Of a stretch of DNA of 64,000 nt, positions 34,206 to 42,773 are shown one piece after another. The position numbers and the translations under genes are program-made. How positions within the stretch are numbered: position 1 is the first letter of the stretch; every line of letters begins with the position of its first letter. The notes beneath the pieces are model-generated. The model saw nothing but the letters and a program-made list of their open reading frames with translations, was not told the DNA's origin and made no database searches. Source of the stretch: JAOUEA01 sp963719165 (GTDB lineage Bacteria; Actinomycetota; UBA4738; HRBIN12); assembly GCA_963719165.1 (NCBI GenBank), contig CAVRAV010000001.1:62001-126000 (forward strand), in the 5' to 3' direction.

Positions 34206-35054
34206 CTAGCGGTCCGCCAGTTCCGGGATCAGGAGCACCGCCCCGAGCAGGAATCCGATCGCGCCCACGAACGTGCCCAGGTTCGCCACGGGCACATTCG
34301 CGATCTCTCCCGTCGCGGGCCGGATGAAAGCCGCGATGGCGGAGACCTGGAAGGCGATCGACCCTGCCAGGTTGAGGGCAACGATCCGCCACGGCGTGTC
34401 GCGAGGTTGCCACGCCCACCACCCGTCGCAGACCTCGATCCAGGCGAGGGTGCTCGCCACCATGAAGGCGATGGAGCCGAACATGTCGGGCGCCCACACG
34501 CCGCGTTCCTGCTGCTGCGCCCCGAGCGCGGCATCCATGGCGGCGAAGGTGCTGACGTTGAACAGCAGCGTCCCGATGGACTGCACCGAGGCCGCCCACC
34601 AGTCGATCCGACGCGGCTGCCAAGCCAGGAACCGCCGTCGACGGCCGGCACCCGGCGCCGGCGCGACCTCGTCCGGGGCGTTGATCGTCTGCACGAACTG
34701 CAGGTAGCCCGCCGAGGTGAAGAAGATCGATCCGAGGAAGAACGTGATCCCCACGAGCCGCACGTCGACGTGATGCGCGTAGGGCGGGAACGAGCCCAGC
34801 GCGAACAGCGACGATCCCACGACGAACAGCGCGGCCACCCACCATCCGAGCAGCCGCGGGCGCCACCAGGGCCGTTCGAGGCCGCGGCGCTCCTCCTCGA
34901 CCCGCCCCGTCTTTCGATGGCGCCGCGAGTTCCAGGTGCGCTCGGAGCCGTCGGGGAGCCGGTACCGCTCGCGGGTGACGAACGGCCCCACCTTCCTGCG
35001 CTCCTCGACCACCCATTCCTCGGGGACCCGGATCGCGGTCCGGACGCGCGCCAC
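34206..35054 (-). CDS. membrane protein downstream of glutamate decarboxylase (possible YrhK-like)
   Basis: 282 residues. A basic N-terminal cytoplasmic region (about 1-65) is followed by six to seven helices (for example LLGWWVAALFVVGSSLFAL, VRLVGITFFLGSIFFTSAGYLQF, IVALNLAGSIAFQVSAIAAFI, LGTFVGAIGFLLGAVLLI, partly shortened). The repeated pattern GS-x-x-F-x-x-S-x-x-A recalls YrhK-type domains. It starts 3 bases after the gadB stop, so it is almost certainly co-translated, yet it is not the GadC antiporter (wrong length and helix count). Confidence 0.65.
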   Translation of the reverse strand: MARVRTAIRVPEEWVVEERRKVGPFVTRERYRLPDGSERTWNSRRHRKTGRVEEERRGLERPWWRPRLLGWWVAALFVVGSSLFALGSFPPYAHHVDVRLVGITFFLGSIFFTSAGYLQFVQTINAPDEVAPAPGAGRRRRFLAWQPRRIDWWAASVQSIGTLLFNVSTFAAMDAALGAQQQERGVWAPDMFGSIAFMVASTLAWIEVCDGWWAWQPRDTPWRIVALNLAGSIAFQVSAIAAFIRPATGEIANVPVANLGTFVGAIGFLLGAVLLIPELADR

Positions 35055-35057
35055 GTG

Positions 35058-36443
35058 CTAGGTGTGGCTGAAGCCAGGCTGCGCGGGCTCGCGCGGAGGG
35101 TTCTGCGAGAGGAACTCCGTGGCGTCCTTGAGCGCGTCGACGAGGTCGTCGGCGAGGTCGTAGCTGAAGCCCTCGCGCACGACCACGCGCATCACGGCTA
35201 CGTCCGTCGCGTCGTCCGGCATGGTGTACGCCGGCACCTGCCACCCGCCGATCCGCAGCCGCTCGGACACGTCGAACACCGTGTACGGCGCGCCCTCCTT
35301 CAGCGTGAAGGCGAACACCGGGATCGCGGTGCCGTCGCTCACGAGCTCGAACGGCCCCATCTCGGCGATCCGGCCGGATGTGTGCACCGCGAGATCGCGA
35401 AGGGCCTGCATGATCTTCGTGTAGCCCTGCTTCCCCAGTCGAAGGAAGTTGTAGTACTGGCCCACGATCTGGTTGCCGGGTCGCGAGAAGTTCAGCGTGA
35501 ACGTGGGCATGTCCCCGCCGAGGTAGTTCACGTGGAACACGAGGCCGTCCGGAAGGTCGTCGGCGGATCGCCAGACCACGAACCCCACGCCCGGGTACGT
35601 GAGGCCGTACTTGTGACCCGAGACGTTGATCGACTTCACCATCGGCAGGCGGAAGTCCCACACGACGTCCGGGTGCAGGAAGGGCGCGACGAACCCGCCG
35701 CTCGCGGCGTCGACGTGCACCGGCACGTCGAAGCCCGTGCTCGCGTTGCTCGCCACCACCGCGTCGTGGATCTCCGCGATCGGCTCGAACTCGCCCGTGT
35801 AGGTGGTGCCCAGGATCGCGACGACGCCGATCGTGTTCTCGTCGATGCGCGCGACCGCTTCCTCGGGCGTGATCACGTAGCGTCCCGCGACCATGGGGAT
35901 GTAGCGGGGCTCGACGTCCCAGTACCGGCAGAACTTCTCCCACACGACCTGGACGTTGGATCCCATGATGAGGTTCGGCTTGTCCGTGGATGTGCCGGCG
36001 GCCTCCCGGCGAGCGCGCCAGTCCCATTTCATGGCGAGGCCGGCCAGCATCACGGCCTCGCTCGATCCGATGGTAGAGGCGCCCACGGCGTCCCCGTCCT
36101 CGGGCGCGTTGAACAGGCGGGCCACCATGTTGACGCAACGTCGTTCGATCTCTGCGGTCTGCGGGTATTCGTCCTTGTCGATCATGTTCTTGTCGAAGGC
36201 CTCGGCCATCAGCTTGTCCGCCTCGGGCTCCATCCACGTGGTGACGAAGGTCGCGAGGTTGAGGCGCGAGCTGCCGTCGAGCAGGAGCTCATCGTGGATC
36301 AGCCGGTACACGGCGTCGGGGCGGGAGGCCTGCTCGGGCATGGCGTACTTGGGGATCGGCTCGAGATCCAACCGCTGCGTGTAGGCGGGCGCGACCGCCG
36401 ATCCGGCTTCAGGATCTCGTTCGGGAACGTGCTTGTGCACCAT
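35058..36443 (-). CDS. gadB: glutamate decarboxylase
   Basis: A 461-residue PLP enzyme making GABA and CO2 from glutamate, using one proton. The PLP Lys is in SINVSGHKYGLTYPGVG, and the Asp that holds the pyridine nitrogen is in VPVHVDAASGGF. The substrate region TFVTTWMEPEADKLM is conserved. The C-terminus ends FSHT, matching the FKHT end of E. coli GadB, whose penultimate His plugs the active site at neutral pH; acid-activated control is therefore likely. The downstream gene (3 bases on) is a membrane protein. Confidence 0.95.
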   Translation of the reverse strand: MVHKHVPERDPEAGSAVAPAYTQRLDLEPIPKYAMPEQASRPDAVYRLIHDELLLDGSSRLNLATFVTTWMEPEADKLMAEAFDKNMIDKDEYPQTAEIERRCVNMVARLFNAPEDGDAVGASTIGSSEAVMLAGLAMKWDWRARREAAGTSTDKPNLIMGSNVQVVWEKFCRYWDVEPRYIPMVAGRYVITPEEAVARIDENTIGVVAILGTTYTGEFEPIAEIHDAVVASNASTGFDVPVHVDAASGGFVAPFLHPDVVWDFRLPMVKSINVSGHKYGLTYPGVGFVVWRSADDLPDGLVFHVNYLGGDMPTFTLNFSRPGNQIVGQYYNFLRLGKQGYTKIMQALRDLAVHTSGRIAEMGPFELVSDGTAIPVFAFTLKEGAPYTVFDVSERLRIGGWQVPAYTMPDDATDVAVMRVVVREGFSYDLADDLVDALKDATEFLSQNPPREPAQPGFSHT

Positions 36444-36542
36444 CGCTCGACCTTCCTCCTCAGCGCCACCCGTCCCGCCGGCAGACGCCGAGGGCGCCCA
36501 AAGGGTACGCGAACGGCCTGCGCGGGGCCCTGTCGTCGACCA

Positions 36543-38189
36543 TCACCGCGACGAGAGGGACACCACCTCGTCCACGCGGTCGAGCCCTTCGGCGCGGTGG
36601 GTGATCAGCAGCACGGAACGGTCGCCCGCGGCGTCGAAGACGTCGTCGATGAGCGCGAGCGCGGTGGGAGGGTCCAGATGCGACGTGGGCTCGTCCAGGA
36701 TGAGGACGGGAGCTCTCACGAGGAGCGCGCGCGCGATCCTGAGCCGCTGTCGCTGGCCACCGGAGAGCCGCGAGCCACCCTCGCCCACCGGCGTGTCGAG
36801 GCCTTCCGGCAACGTTCCCACCCAGGCGGCGAGCCGCGCCGAGGCGAGCGCCTCGCCGAGTTCTTCGTCGCCCGCGCGCGGACGCCCCACGAGGAGGTTG
36901 GCGCGGATCGTCGAGTCGAACAGATGCGCCTCCTGGCCGGCGAGGGCGAAGGTGCTCCTGATGTCTGCCTGGGCGTACGCGCGAAGATCCCGCCCGTCGA
37001 GCGTGACCCGCCCCTGCTCGGGGTCGAGGAACCGCAGGAGGAGGTTCGTGACGGTGGTCTTCCCGGAGCCGCTCGCGCCCACGAGCGCCACGCGCGACCC
37101 TGGATCGAGCGTGAGATCGAGGTCGCGGAACACGGGTCGATCGGCGCCCGGGTAGCGGGCCGTCACCCGCTCCAGCCGCACCGTGGGAGGCTCGATCGGC
37201 GCCGGCAGGGGGTGCGGCGCGTCGCGGACGGCAGGTTCTCGTTCGATCAGGCCGAGCACACGGCGTCCCGACGCCAGGGTCGCCGACCGGTCGCGGGCCG
37301 CGGCCGGAAGCGGGGCAACCGCCTCGAAGGACGCGAACGCGAGGAGCGCCAACGTGGCGATGAGCACGCGGTCGAGACCACCCGCCGCGTGCGCCGATGA
37401 GGCCACGGCGAGCACACCGGCCACCGTGAGGCCCGTCGCGAGGATCACCAGGGAGTCCGCCAGGCCCGATGCCAGGGCGTCTCGACGCGCGAGACGCGCG
37501 AGGCGCCGATCGTGGCCGTCCACGCGTGTCGCCATCGCTTCCTCTGCGCCGAACACGACGAGCTCGGACGCCCCGCTCAGCAACTCGACGAGATCGGCTG
37601 TGAGCTCGGACCGAGCCGCTGCCTGGCCCCGGCCGGCCGCGCGCGCGAACGCGCTCGTCAGGATCGGCACGGCCAACCCTGCGGCGAGCAGGCCGGCGGC
37701 GAGGATCGCCGCCGCCGCCGGCAGCATCAGCCCGGCGACCGCGACGCACCCCGCGCCGGCCGCGATCGCCACGAGCGGGGGGCCGAGGCCGCGCAGGTAG
37801 AGCCCCTGGAGGGCGTCGACGTCGTCGACCATGCGGGTGAGCAGGTCCCCAGCCCGGTAGCCGTCGAGCTCGGCAGGCGCCAGCGGCTCGATGCGCTCGT
37901 ACACACGGGTGCGCACGGTGCCGAGCGCCCGAAGGGCGAGGTCGTGGGACGCCAGGCGCTCGAGGTATCGGGTGAGGGGACGGGCGAGCCCGAAGAACCG
38001 AACCGCCACGATCGCGACGGTGAGGGAGAGCACGGGAGGGTGCTCGGCGGCGCGGGAGATCAGGTAACCCGCGGTCGCCATGAGTCCGACGCCCGTGGCG
38101 ATGACGCACACCCCCAGGAGCACGGATGCCGCGATGCGCCGGGGGGGCATCGCCGCCAGGGCAAGCAGGCGACGCACGGGTCGCATCAC
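36543..38189 (-). CDS. cydC: thiol reductant ABC exporter subunit CydC
   Basis: A 548-residue half-transporter. Six membrane helices occupy about 15-290, followed by an ABC domain: Walker A GASGSGKTT, Q-loop AGQEAHLFD, signature LSGGQRQRL, Walker B LILDEPTSH. With CydD it exports glutathione/cysteine and supports assembly of cytochrome bd. ATG overlaps the cydD stop by 4 bases. Last gene of the cydABDC operon. Confidence 0.93.
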   Translation of the reverse strand: MMRPVRRLLALAAMPPRRIAASVLLGVCVIATGVGLMATAGYLISRAAEHPPVLSLTVAIVAVRFFGLARPLTRYLERLASHDLALRALGTVRTRVYERIEPLAPAELDGYRAGDLLTRMVDDVDALQGLYLRGLGPPLVAIAAGAGCVAVAGLMLPAAAAILAAGLLAAGLAVPILTSAFARAAGRGQAAARSELTADLVELLSGASELVVFGAEEAMATRVDGHDRRLARLARRDALASGLADSLVILATGLTVAGVLAVASSAHAAGGLDRVLIATLALLAFASFEAVAPLPAAARDRSATLASGRRVLGLIEREPAVRDAPHPLPAPIEPPTVRLERVTARYPGADRPVFRDLDLTLDPGSRVALVGASGSGKTTVTNLLLRFLDPEQGRVTLDGRDLRAYAQADIRSTFALAGQEAHLFDSTIRANLLVGRPRAGDEELGEALASARLAAWVGTLPEGLDTPVGEGGSRLSGGQRQRLRIARALLVRAPVLILDEPTSHLDPPTALALIDDVFDAAGDRSVLLITHRAEGLDRVDEVVSLSSR

Positions 38190-39859
38190 GGGCGCCCCGC
38201 GACCGAGGCGACCGTGAGCCGGCCCCCGTGCATCTCCAGCACGCGGTCCGCGATCCGGGCGAGCTCGAGACGGTGGGTGATGAGCAGGACCGTGCGCGAG
38301 GCGCCGTGACGGGCGATCGCGTCGGCGACGAGCTCCGCGCCGTCCGGATCGAGGTTCGCCGTGGGCTCGTCGAGGATCAGGAGCGAGGCGTCACGCAGGA
38401 ACGCCCGGGCGAGCGAGAGCCGCTGGCGTTGCCCCGCGGAGAGCGGCCGCTCGCCGTCGCCCACGGTCGTGTCGTAGCCGTCCGGGAGTTCCCGGATGAA
38501 GTGATCGGCGCCCGCGAGCCGCGCGGCCTCGCGGACCCGTTCCTCGCTCGCGCCCTCATCGCCGAGGCGCACGTTGGCACTCACCGTGCCCCGGAACAGG
38601 GTGGGATGCTGCGGCGCCCACGCGATTTGGCGTCGCCAGCCGGCGAGGTCGGCGGTGGCCAGATCCATCGCGCCCGCCAGGATGCGCCCCTCGCTCGGCC
38701 GCTCGAGCCCGAGGAGCAGGGACGCGAGCGTGCTCTTGCCGGCGCCGCTCGGGCCCACGATCGCGACCGTCTCGCCGGGCGCGAGCTCGAGGTCGACGGC
38801 CTGGAGCACGGCTCTGTCGCTCGAGGCGTAGGCGAACCCAACGTCCTCGAGCCGCACGGGCGCCTCACTCGGGTCCGGCGCGATCGCCCGTCCGTCTGGG
38901 AGCGTCGCGGGGGCCTCGATAGCGTCGAGCAAGGTGGTCGCGGCCGCCAGCCCGTCGGCGCTCGCGTGGAACTGGGCAGCGAGGCCCCGCAGGGGCAGAT
39001 AGAGCTCCGGAGCCAGGACGAGCACCGTGAGGGCCGGCGCGAATCCGATAGCGCCGTCGATCAGCCGGATGCCGATCGTGACCGCGATGAGCGCGATCGC
39101 CAGGGTGGCGGCGAGCTCGAGCACGGCGCCCGAGAGGAACGCCAGCCGCAGCGTCTCCATCGTCGTCCGCCGGTACCGTTCGCTCACGCTGCGGATCGAC
39201 GCCGCCTGCGACTCGCCGCGGTTGAAGGCGCGGAGCGTGGGAAGGCCGCGGACGACGTCGAGGAAGTGCGTCGAGAGCGAGGCGAGCGCTGCCCACCGCT
39301 CGTGAGCCCGTCGTTCCGTCGCCCGGCCGATGAGCCACATGAAGACCGGCACGAGCGGAAGCGTGAGGGCCATGATCGCGGCCGAGAGCGGGTCGATCCA
39401 CGCCACGAGCGCGAGCACGGCGACCGGCACGACGACGGCGAGCACCACCTGGGGGACGTACCGCGCGAAGGTGGTCTCGAGCGCGTCGACGCCGGAGACC
39501 GCGGCGGCGGCGATCGCGCCGGTCCGCGCCGGTTCGATCTCCTCGGGATGCTCGTTGAGCTGTGCGTCGACCAGGTCGCGCCGAAGCTGCGAGAGCACCC
39601 CCGCGGCGCCCCACCGGCCCAGGGTCTCGAAGGCCCAGGCAGCGAGCGCGCGGCCCGCAGTGACGCCGACGAACAGCAAGAGCATCGGGGTCACGGCAGG
39701 GAGGGCGGCGCCGTGGAAGGCCCGGGCGGCGATGCGCGCCAGCAGGACCGACTGGGCGAGGACGAGGAGCGCGGCGAGGACACCGAGGGCGGCATCCGCG
39801 ACGACGACGCGCCGCGCCGAGGCAGAGCGCCGGAGCAGGCGGGGATCGATCCAGCGCAT
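38186..39859 (-). CDS. cydD: thiol reductant ABC exporter subunit CydD
   Basis: A 557-residue half-transporter partner of CydC. Six helices are followed by Walker A GPSGAGKST, signature LSAGQRQRLSL (Ser-Ala in place of Ser-Gly, common in CydD) and Walker B LLILDEPTAN. The gap to cydB is 9 bases and the overlap with cydC is 4, so all are co-transcribed. Confidence 0.93.
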   Translation of the reverse strand: MRWIDPRLLRRSASARRVVVADAALGVLAALLVLAQSVLLARIAARAFHGAALPAVTPMLLLFVGVTAGRALAAWAFETLGRWGAAGVLSQLRRDLVDAQLNEHPEEIEPARTGAIAAAAVSGVDALETTFARYVPQVVLAVVVPVAVLALVAWIDPLSAAIMALTLPLVPVFMWLIGRATERRAHERWAALASLSTHFLDVVRGLPTLRAFNRGESQAASIRSVSERYRRTTMETLRLAFLSGAVLELAATLAIALIAVTIGIRLIDGAIGFAPALTVLVLAPELYLPLRGLAAQFHASADGLAAATTLLDAIEAPATLPDGRAIAPDPSEAPVRLEDVGFAYASSDRAVLQAVDLELAPGETVAIVGPSGAGKSTLASLLLGLERPSEGRILAGAMDLATADLAGWRRQIAWAPQHPTLFRGTVSANVRLGDEGASEERVREAARLAGADHFIRELPDGYDTTVGDGERPLSAGQRQRLSLARAFLRDASLLILDEPTANLDPDGAELVADAIARHGASRTVLLITHRLELARIADRVLEMHGGRLTVASVAGRP

Positions 39860-39868
39860 GGCCCGAGA

Positions 39869-40879
39869 CTAGTCGGCGGCGCCTTCCTCGAGGTCGCTCG
39901 TGCCGATCCGCCGCCGGAACACGTAGTAGGTCCACCCCTGGTAGAGGAGCACAAGGGGCAGGAAGACCAGCGCGACCACCGTCATGACCTGCAGCGTGTA
40001 GTGGGTGGCGGACGTGCTTGCGACCGTGAGCGTGTTCGCCGCGTTCGTACTCGACACCATCACTCGTGGGAACAGCTCGACGAAGATCGACAGGACCGCC
40101 GAGCCGATCGCGACCGCCGTCAGGGTGAACGCACGTCCTTCGCGTCCCCGCCTCGAAGCCCAGGTTGCCCCCGCCACGGTGAGGACCGCCACCAAGGGAG
40201 CGAGGAACCGCGCCGCGCCCTGGTCCCCCACGATCTGCGTCCACACCGCGAACACCAGCACCACCACCGATGCGGCAGGCCCGGTGCGGCGCGCGATCTG
40301 GTTCGCACGATCGCGAACCGTGCCGGTGGTCTTGAGCGCGATGAACGTCGCGCCGTGGAAGGTGCACAGCGCCACGAGCGTCAGGCCCACGAACAGCGAG
40401 TACGGGTTCAGGAGGTCCACGAACGTCCCCGTGTATTCCTGGCTCGCGTCGATCGGGACGCCCCGCAGCAGGTTACCGAGCGCCACGCCGATCAGGAACG
40501 GCGCGAGGAAGCTCCCGAGGGTCATCAGACCACCCCAGGTCCGCCGCCAACGGTCGCCGTCGCGCCGCCCGCGATATTCGAACGAAACCCCCCGGATGAT
40601 GAGGGCGACGAGGAGCAGGACCATGGCCAGATAGAAGCCGGAGAACATGGTGGCGTACCAGCCGGAGAACGCCGCGAACATGGCGGCGCCCGCCACCACC
40701 AGCCAGACCTCGTTCCCGTCCCAGAGCGGCCCGATGCTGTTCAGCGCGACCCGTCGCTCAAGATCCGTCTTTCCCACGATGCCGTGGAGCATCCCCACCC
40801 CGAAATCGAACCCCTCGAGGACGAAGAACCCCGTCCACAGGATGGCGATGAGGAAGAACCACAGGTCCTGCATGCTCAT
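39869..40879 (-). CDS. cydB: cytochrome bd ubiquinol/menaquinol oxidase subunit II
   Basis: A 336-residue protein of about eight to nine helices. The start LWFFLIAILWTGFFVLEGFDFGVGML and the NEVWLVVAGAAMFAAFSGWYA motif (Trp57-type region) are typical of CydB. It supports the heme-bearing CydA. 6 bases after cydA. Confidence 0.95.
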   Translation of the reverse strand: MSMQDLWFFLIAILWTGFFVLEGFDFGVGMLHGIVGKTDLERRVALNSIGPLWDGNEVWLVVAGAAMFAAFSGWYATMFSGFYLAMVLLLVALIIRGVSFEYRGRRDGDRWRRTWGGLMTLGSFLAPFLIGVALGNLLRGVPIDASQEYTGTFVDLLNPYSLFVGLTLVALCTFHGATFIALKTTGTVRDRANQIARRTGPAASVVVLVFAVWTQIVGDQGAARFLAPLVAVLTVAGATWASRRGREGRAFTLTAVAIGSAVLSIFVELFPRVMVSSTNAANTLTVASTSATHYTLQVMTVVALVFLPLVLLYQGWTYYVFRRRIGTSDLEEGAAD

Positions 40880-40885
40880 CGCCTC

Positions 40886-42280
40886 CTAGTAGGTCATGGC
40901 GGCCACGGGCGCACCCTGCTCGTCCGTGGCGTGGGAAACGGCGATGTCCTTGCGGGCGAAGCGCACCATAAGCACGGCGTCCACCGCGGCGAGCACGCCG
41001 TAGAGCAAGAGGAACGTGCCGAGGCTGACGGCGATCCACGCCGCACTCACCGAGGGGGACACGGAGTCCTTCGTCAACTTCAGCCCCTGCACGATCCAGG
41101 GCTGGCGACCACTCTCCGTGAGCATCCACCCGCCGGTGTTGATGAAGAACGGGAGGACCACGGCCCATATCGCGACGAGCTGGAACCGCCTGGCCCGCTC
41201 GATGGTCTTGCGCCGCAAGAGCCAGACTCCCCACAAGGACAGCAGGAACACGAGGGAGCCAAGGTAGGCCATCACGCGCATCGACCAGTACTGGATCCCC
41301 ACGTTGGGGACGTAGCTCCCCGCTCCGTACTGCTGCTGGTACTGCGTGTTCAGCGGCGTCAGCCCCTCGACCTTGCCGTTCCAGGTGCCCGTGGCCAGCA
41401 ACGACAGGAGATGGGGGACCTGGATGATCTTCGTCGGGGTCTCGCTCGGGTCGCCGAAGCCGCCGATCTGAAACAAGGAGAACGAACAGGGCTGGCAGGT
41501 CGTCCACTGCGCCTCCGCGGCGGAGATCTTCATCGGCTGGTACGTAGCCTCGATCACGCCCAGGTGACTGCCCACCCCCAGCGCGATGAGGGAGGTGGGC
41601 AGGAGCACGCCGATCGACAGGGACGCTGTCTTGCGGAACACGGGGGTGTCCGAGTCCCGGCGCAGATGCCAGGCCGAAACGCCGAGCATGACCACGCCGC
41701 CCGTCACGAGCGATGCCAAGATCACGTGGAGGTAGGCCCAGAGGAACACCGGGTTCGACAGCACCGCCCAGATGCTGGTGAGCTCCGCCTTCGTGCCTGC
41801 ACCGTTCAGCTGGTAGCCCACCGGGTGCTGCATCCAGCTGTTGGCGGCCATGATGAAGGCCGCGGAAAGCGAGGCGCCGAACGCGACGAGCCAGATGGTG
41901 GCGAGGTGGACGCGTTTCGGAAGCCTTCCCCACCCGAACAGCCACAGGCCGAGGAAGGTGGCTTCGAGGAAGAAGGCGCCGAGGCCCTCGATGGCGAGCG
42001 GCGCCCCGAACACGTCGCCCACGTACCGCGAGTACGCCGACCAATCCATCCCGAACTGGAACTCCTGCACGAGGCCGGTCACCACGCCGATCGCGATGTT
42101 GATGACCAGGAGCACGCCGAAGAACCTGGTGAGCTTGAGGTACGCCTCGTCGCCGTGGCGGTGCCACTTGGTCTGCAGGATGGCGACGAGGAAGCTCAGC
42201 CCGATCGTGAGCGGGACGAACAAGAAGTGGTAGATGCTGGTCATCGCGAACTGAAGCCGGGCCAGATCCAACTTGCTCAT
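40886..42280 (-). CDS. cydA: cytochrome bd oxidase subunit I
   Basis: A 464-residue heme subunit. LARLQFAMTSIYHFLFVPLTIG carries the b595 His near the N-terminus. GLVQEFQFGMDWSAYSRYVG and the GRQPWIVQG motif of the quinol loop are present. The Q-loop is of the short type, as usual in actinobacteria. It reduces O2 to water with high affinity. ATG 42280 is chosen because homology begins there. First gene of cydABDC. Confidence 0.95.
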   Translation of the reverse strand: MSKLDLARLQFAMTSIYHFLFVPLTIGLSFLVAILQTKWHRHGDEAYLKLTRFFGVLLVINIAIGVVTGLVQEFQFGMDWSAYSRYVGDVFGAPLAIEGLGAFFLEATFLGLWLFGWGRLPKRVHLATIWLVAFGASLSAAFIMAANSWMQHPVGYQLNGAGTKAELTSIWAVLSNPVFLWAYLHVILASLVTGGVVMLGVSAWHLRRDSDTPVFRKTASLSIGVLLPTSLIALGVGSHLGVIEATYQPMKISAAEAQWTTCQPCSFSLFQIGGFGDPSETPTKIIQVPHLLSLLATGTWNGKVEGLTPLNTQYQQQYGAGSYVPNVGIQYWSMRVMAYLGSLVFLLSLWGVWLLRRKTIERARRFQLVAIWAVVLPFFINTGGWMLTESGRQPWIVQGLKLTKDSVSPSVSAAWIAVSLGTFLLLYGVLAAVDAVLMVRFARKDIAVSHATDEQGAPVAAMTY

Positions 42281-42773
42281 GGCGCGAATCGTAGCGGCAT
42301 CATCGGAGTCATGACGAGCGGCATCGGGTCGTGCCGGACCCGGGATGGACCATCGGGGGGGCGGTGGCCGACGGAGGGCAGGATTTCGATCCACGAGGAC
42401 GGAACCGGTGGCTGCCATGCCGGCGAACCTGACGTTCGAGGAGGCTGCCCCAGGCACCGAGGGATCGCACTATGCCCGTTCGATCGGTCCCACGCGGCCG
42501 CTACCTTGCCACATCACGGGCTCGTCGGACAGACGGCACCTCGGCACGACCGGTCGCCGAGTCCTGCGTTAACAAGGGTTCCCCGCGATCGCCCAGTCGC
42601 CGCTCTTCACTACTTCGATGACGCACCTCACGGCTATAGGACACTGCGAGCATCGGGACCGGCGGAACTGAGGGCGTCCGGGTTCGAGGCACGGATGGAG
42701 CGTCCGGCGACGCGGCGCACAAGAGGGTCGGCCGAGCAAGCCGCGAAGCCGGCCCCGATATGCTTGCGACAGG
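42281..42773. other. 493-base intergenic region
   Basis: The region lies between the divergent cydA and LuxR-family genes. No coding frame on either strand looks real, and I find no tRNA or strong repeat. The promoters of both must lie here. Confidence 0.5.

Noticed and set aside
34206..35054. Glutamate/GABA antiporter GadC
   Set aside because: Too short, too few helices and a long basic N-terminus unlike APC transporters.
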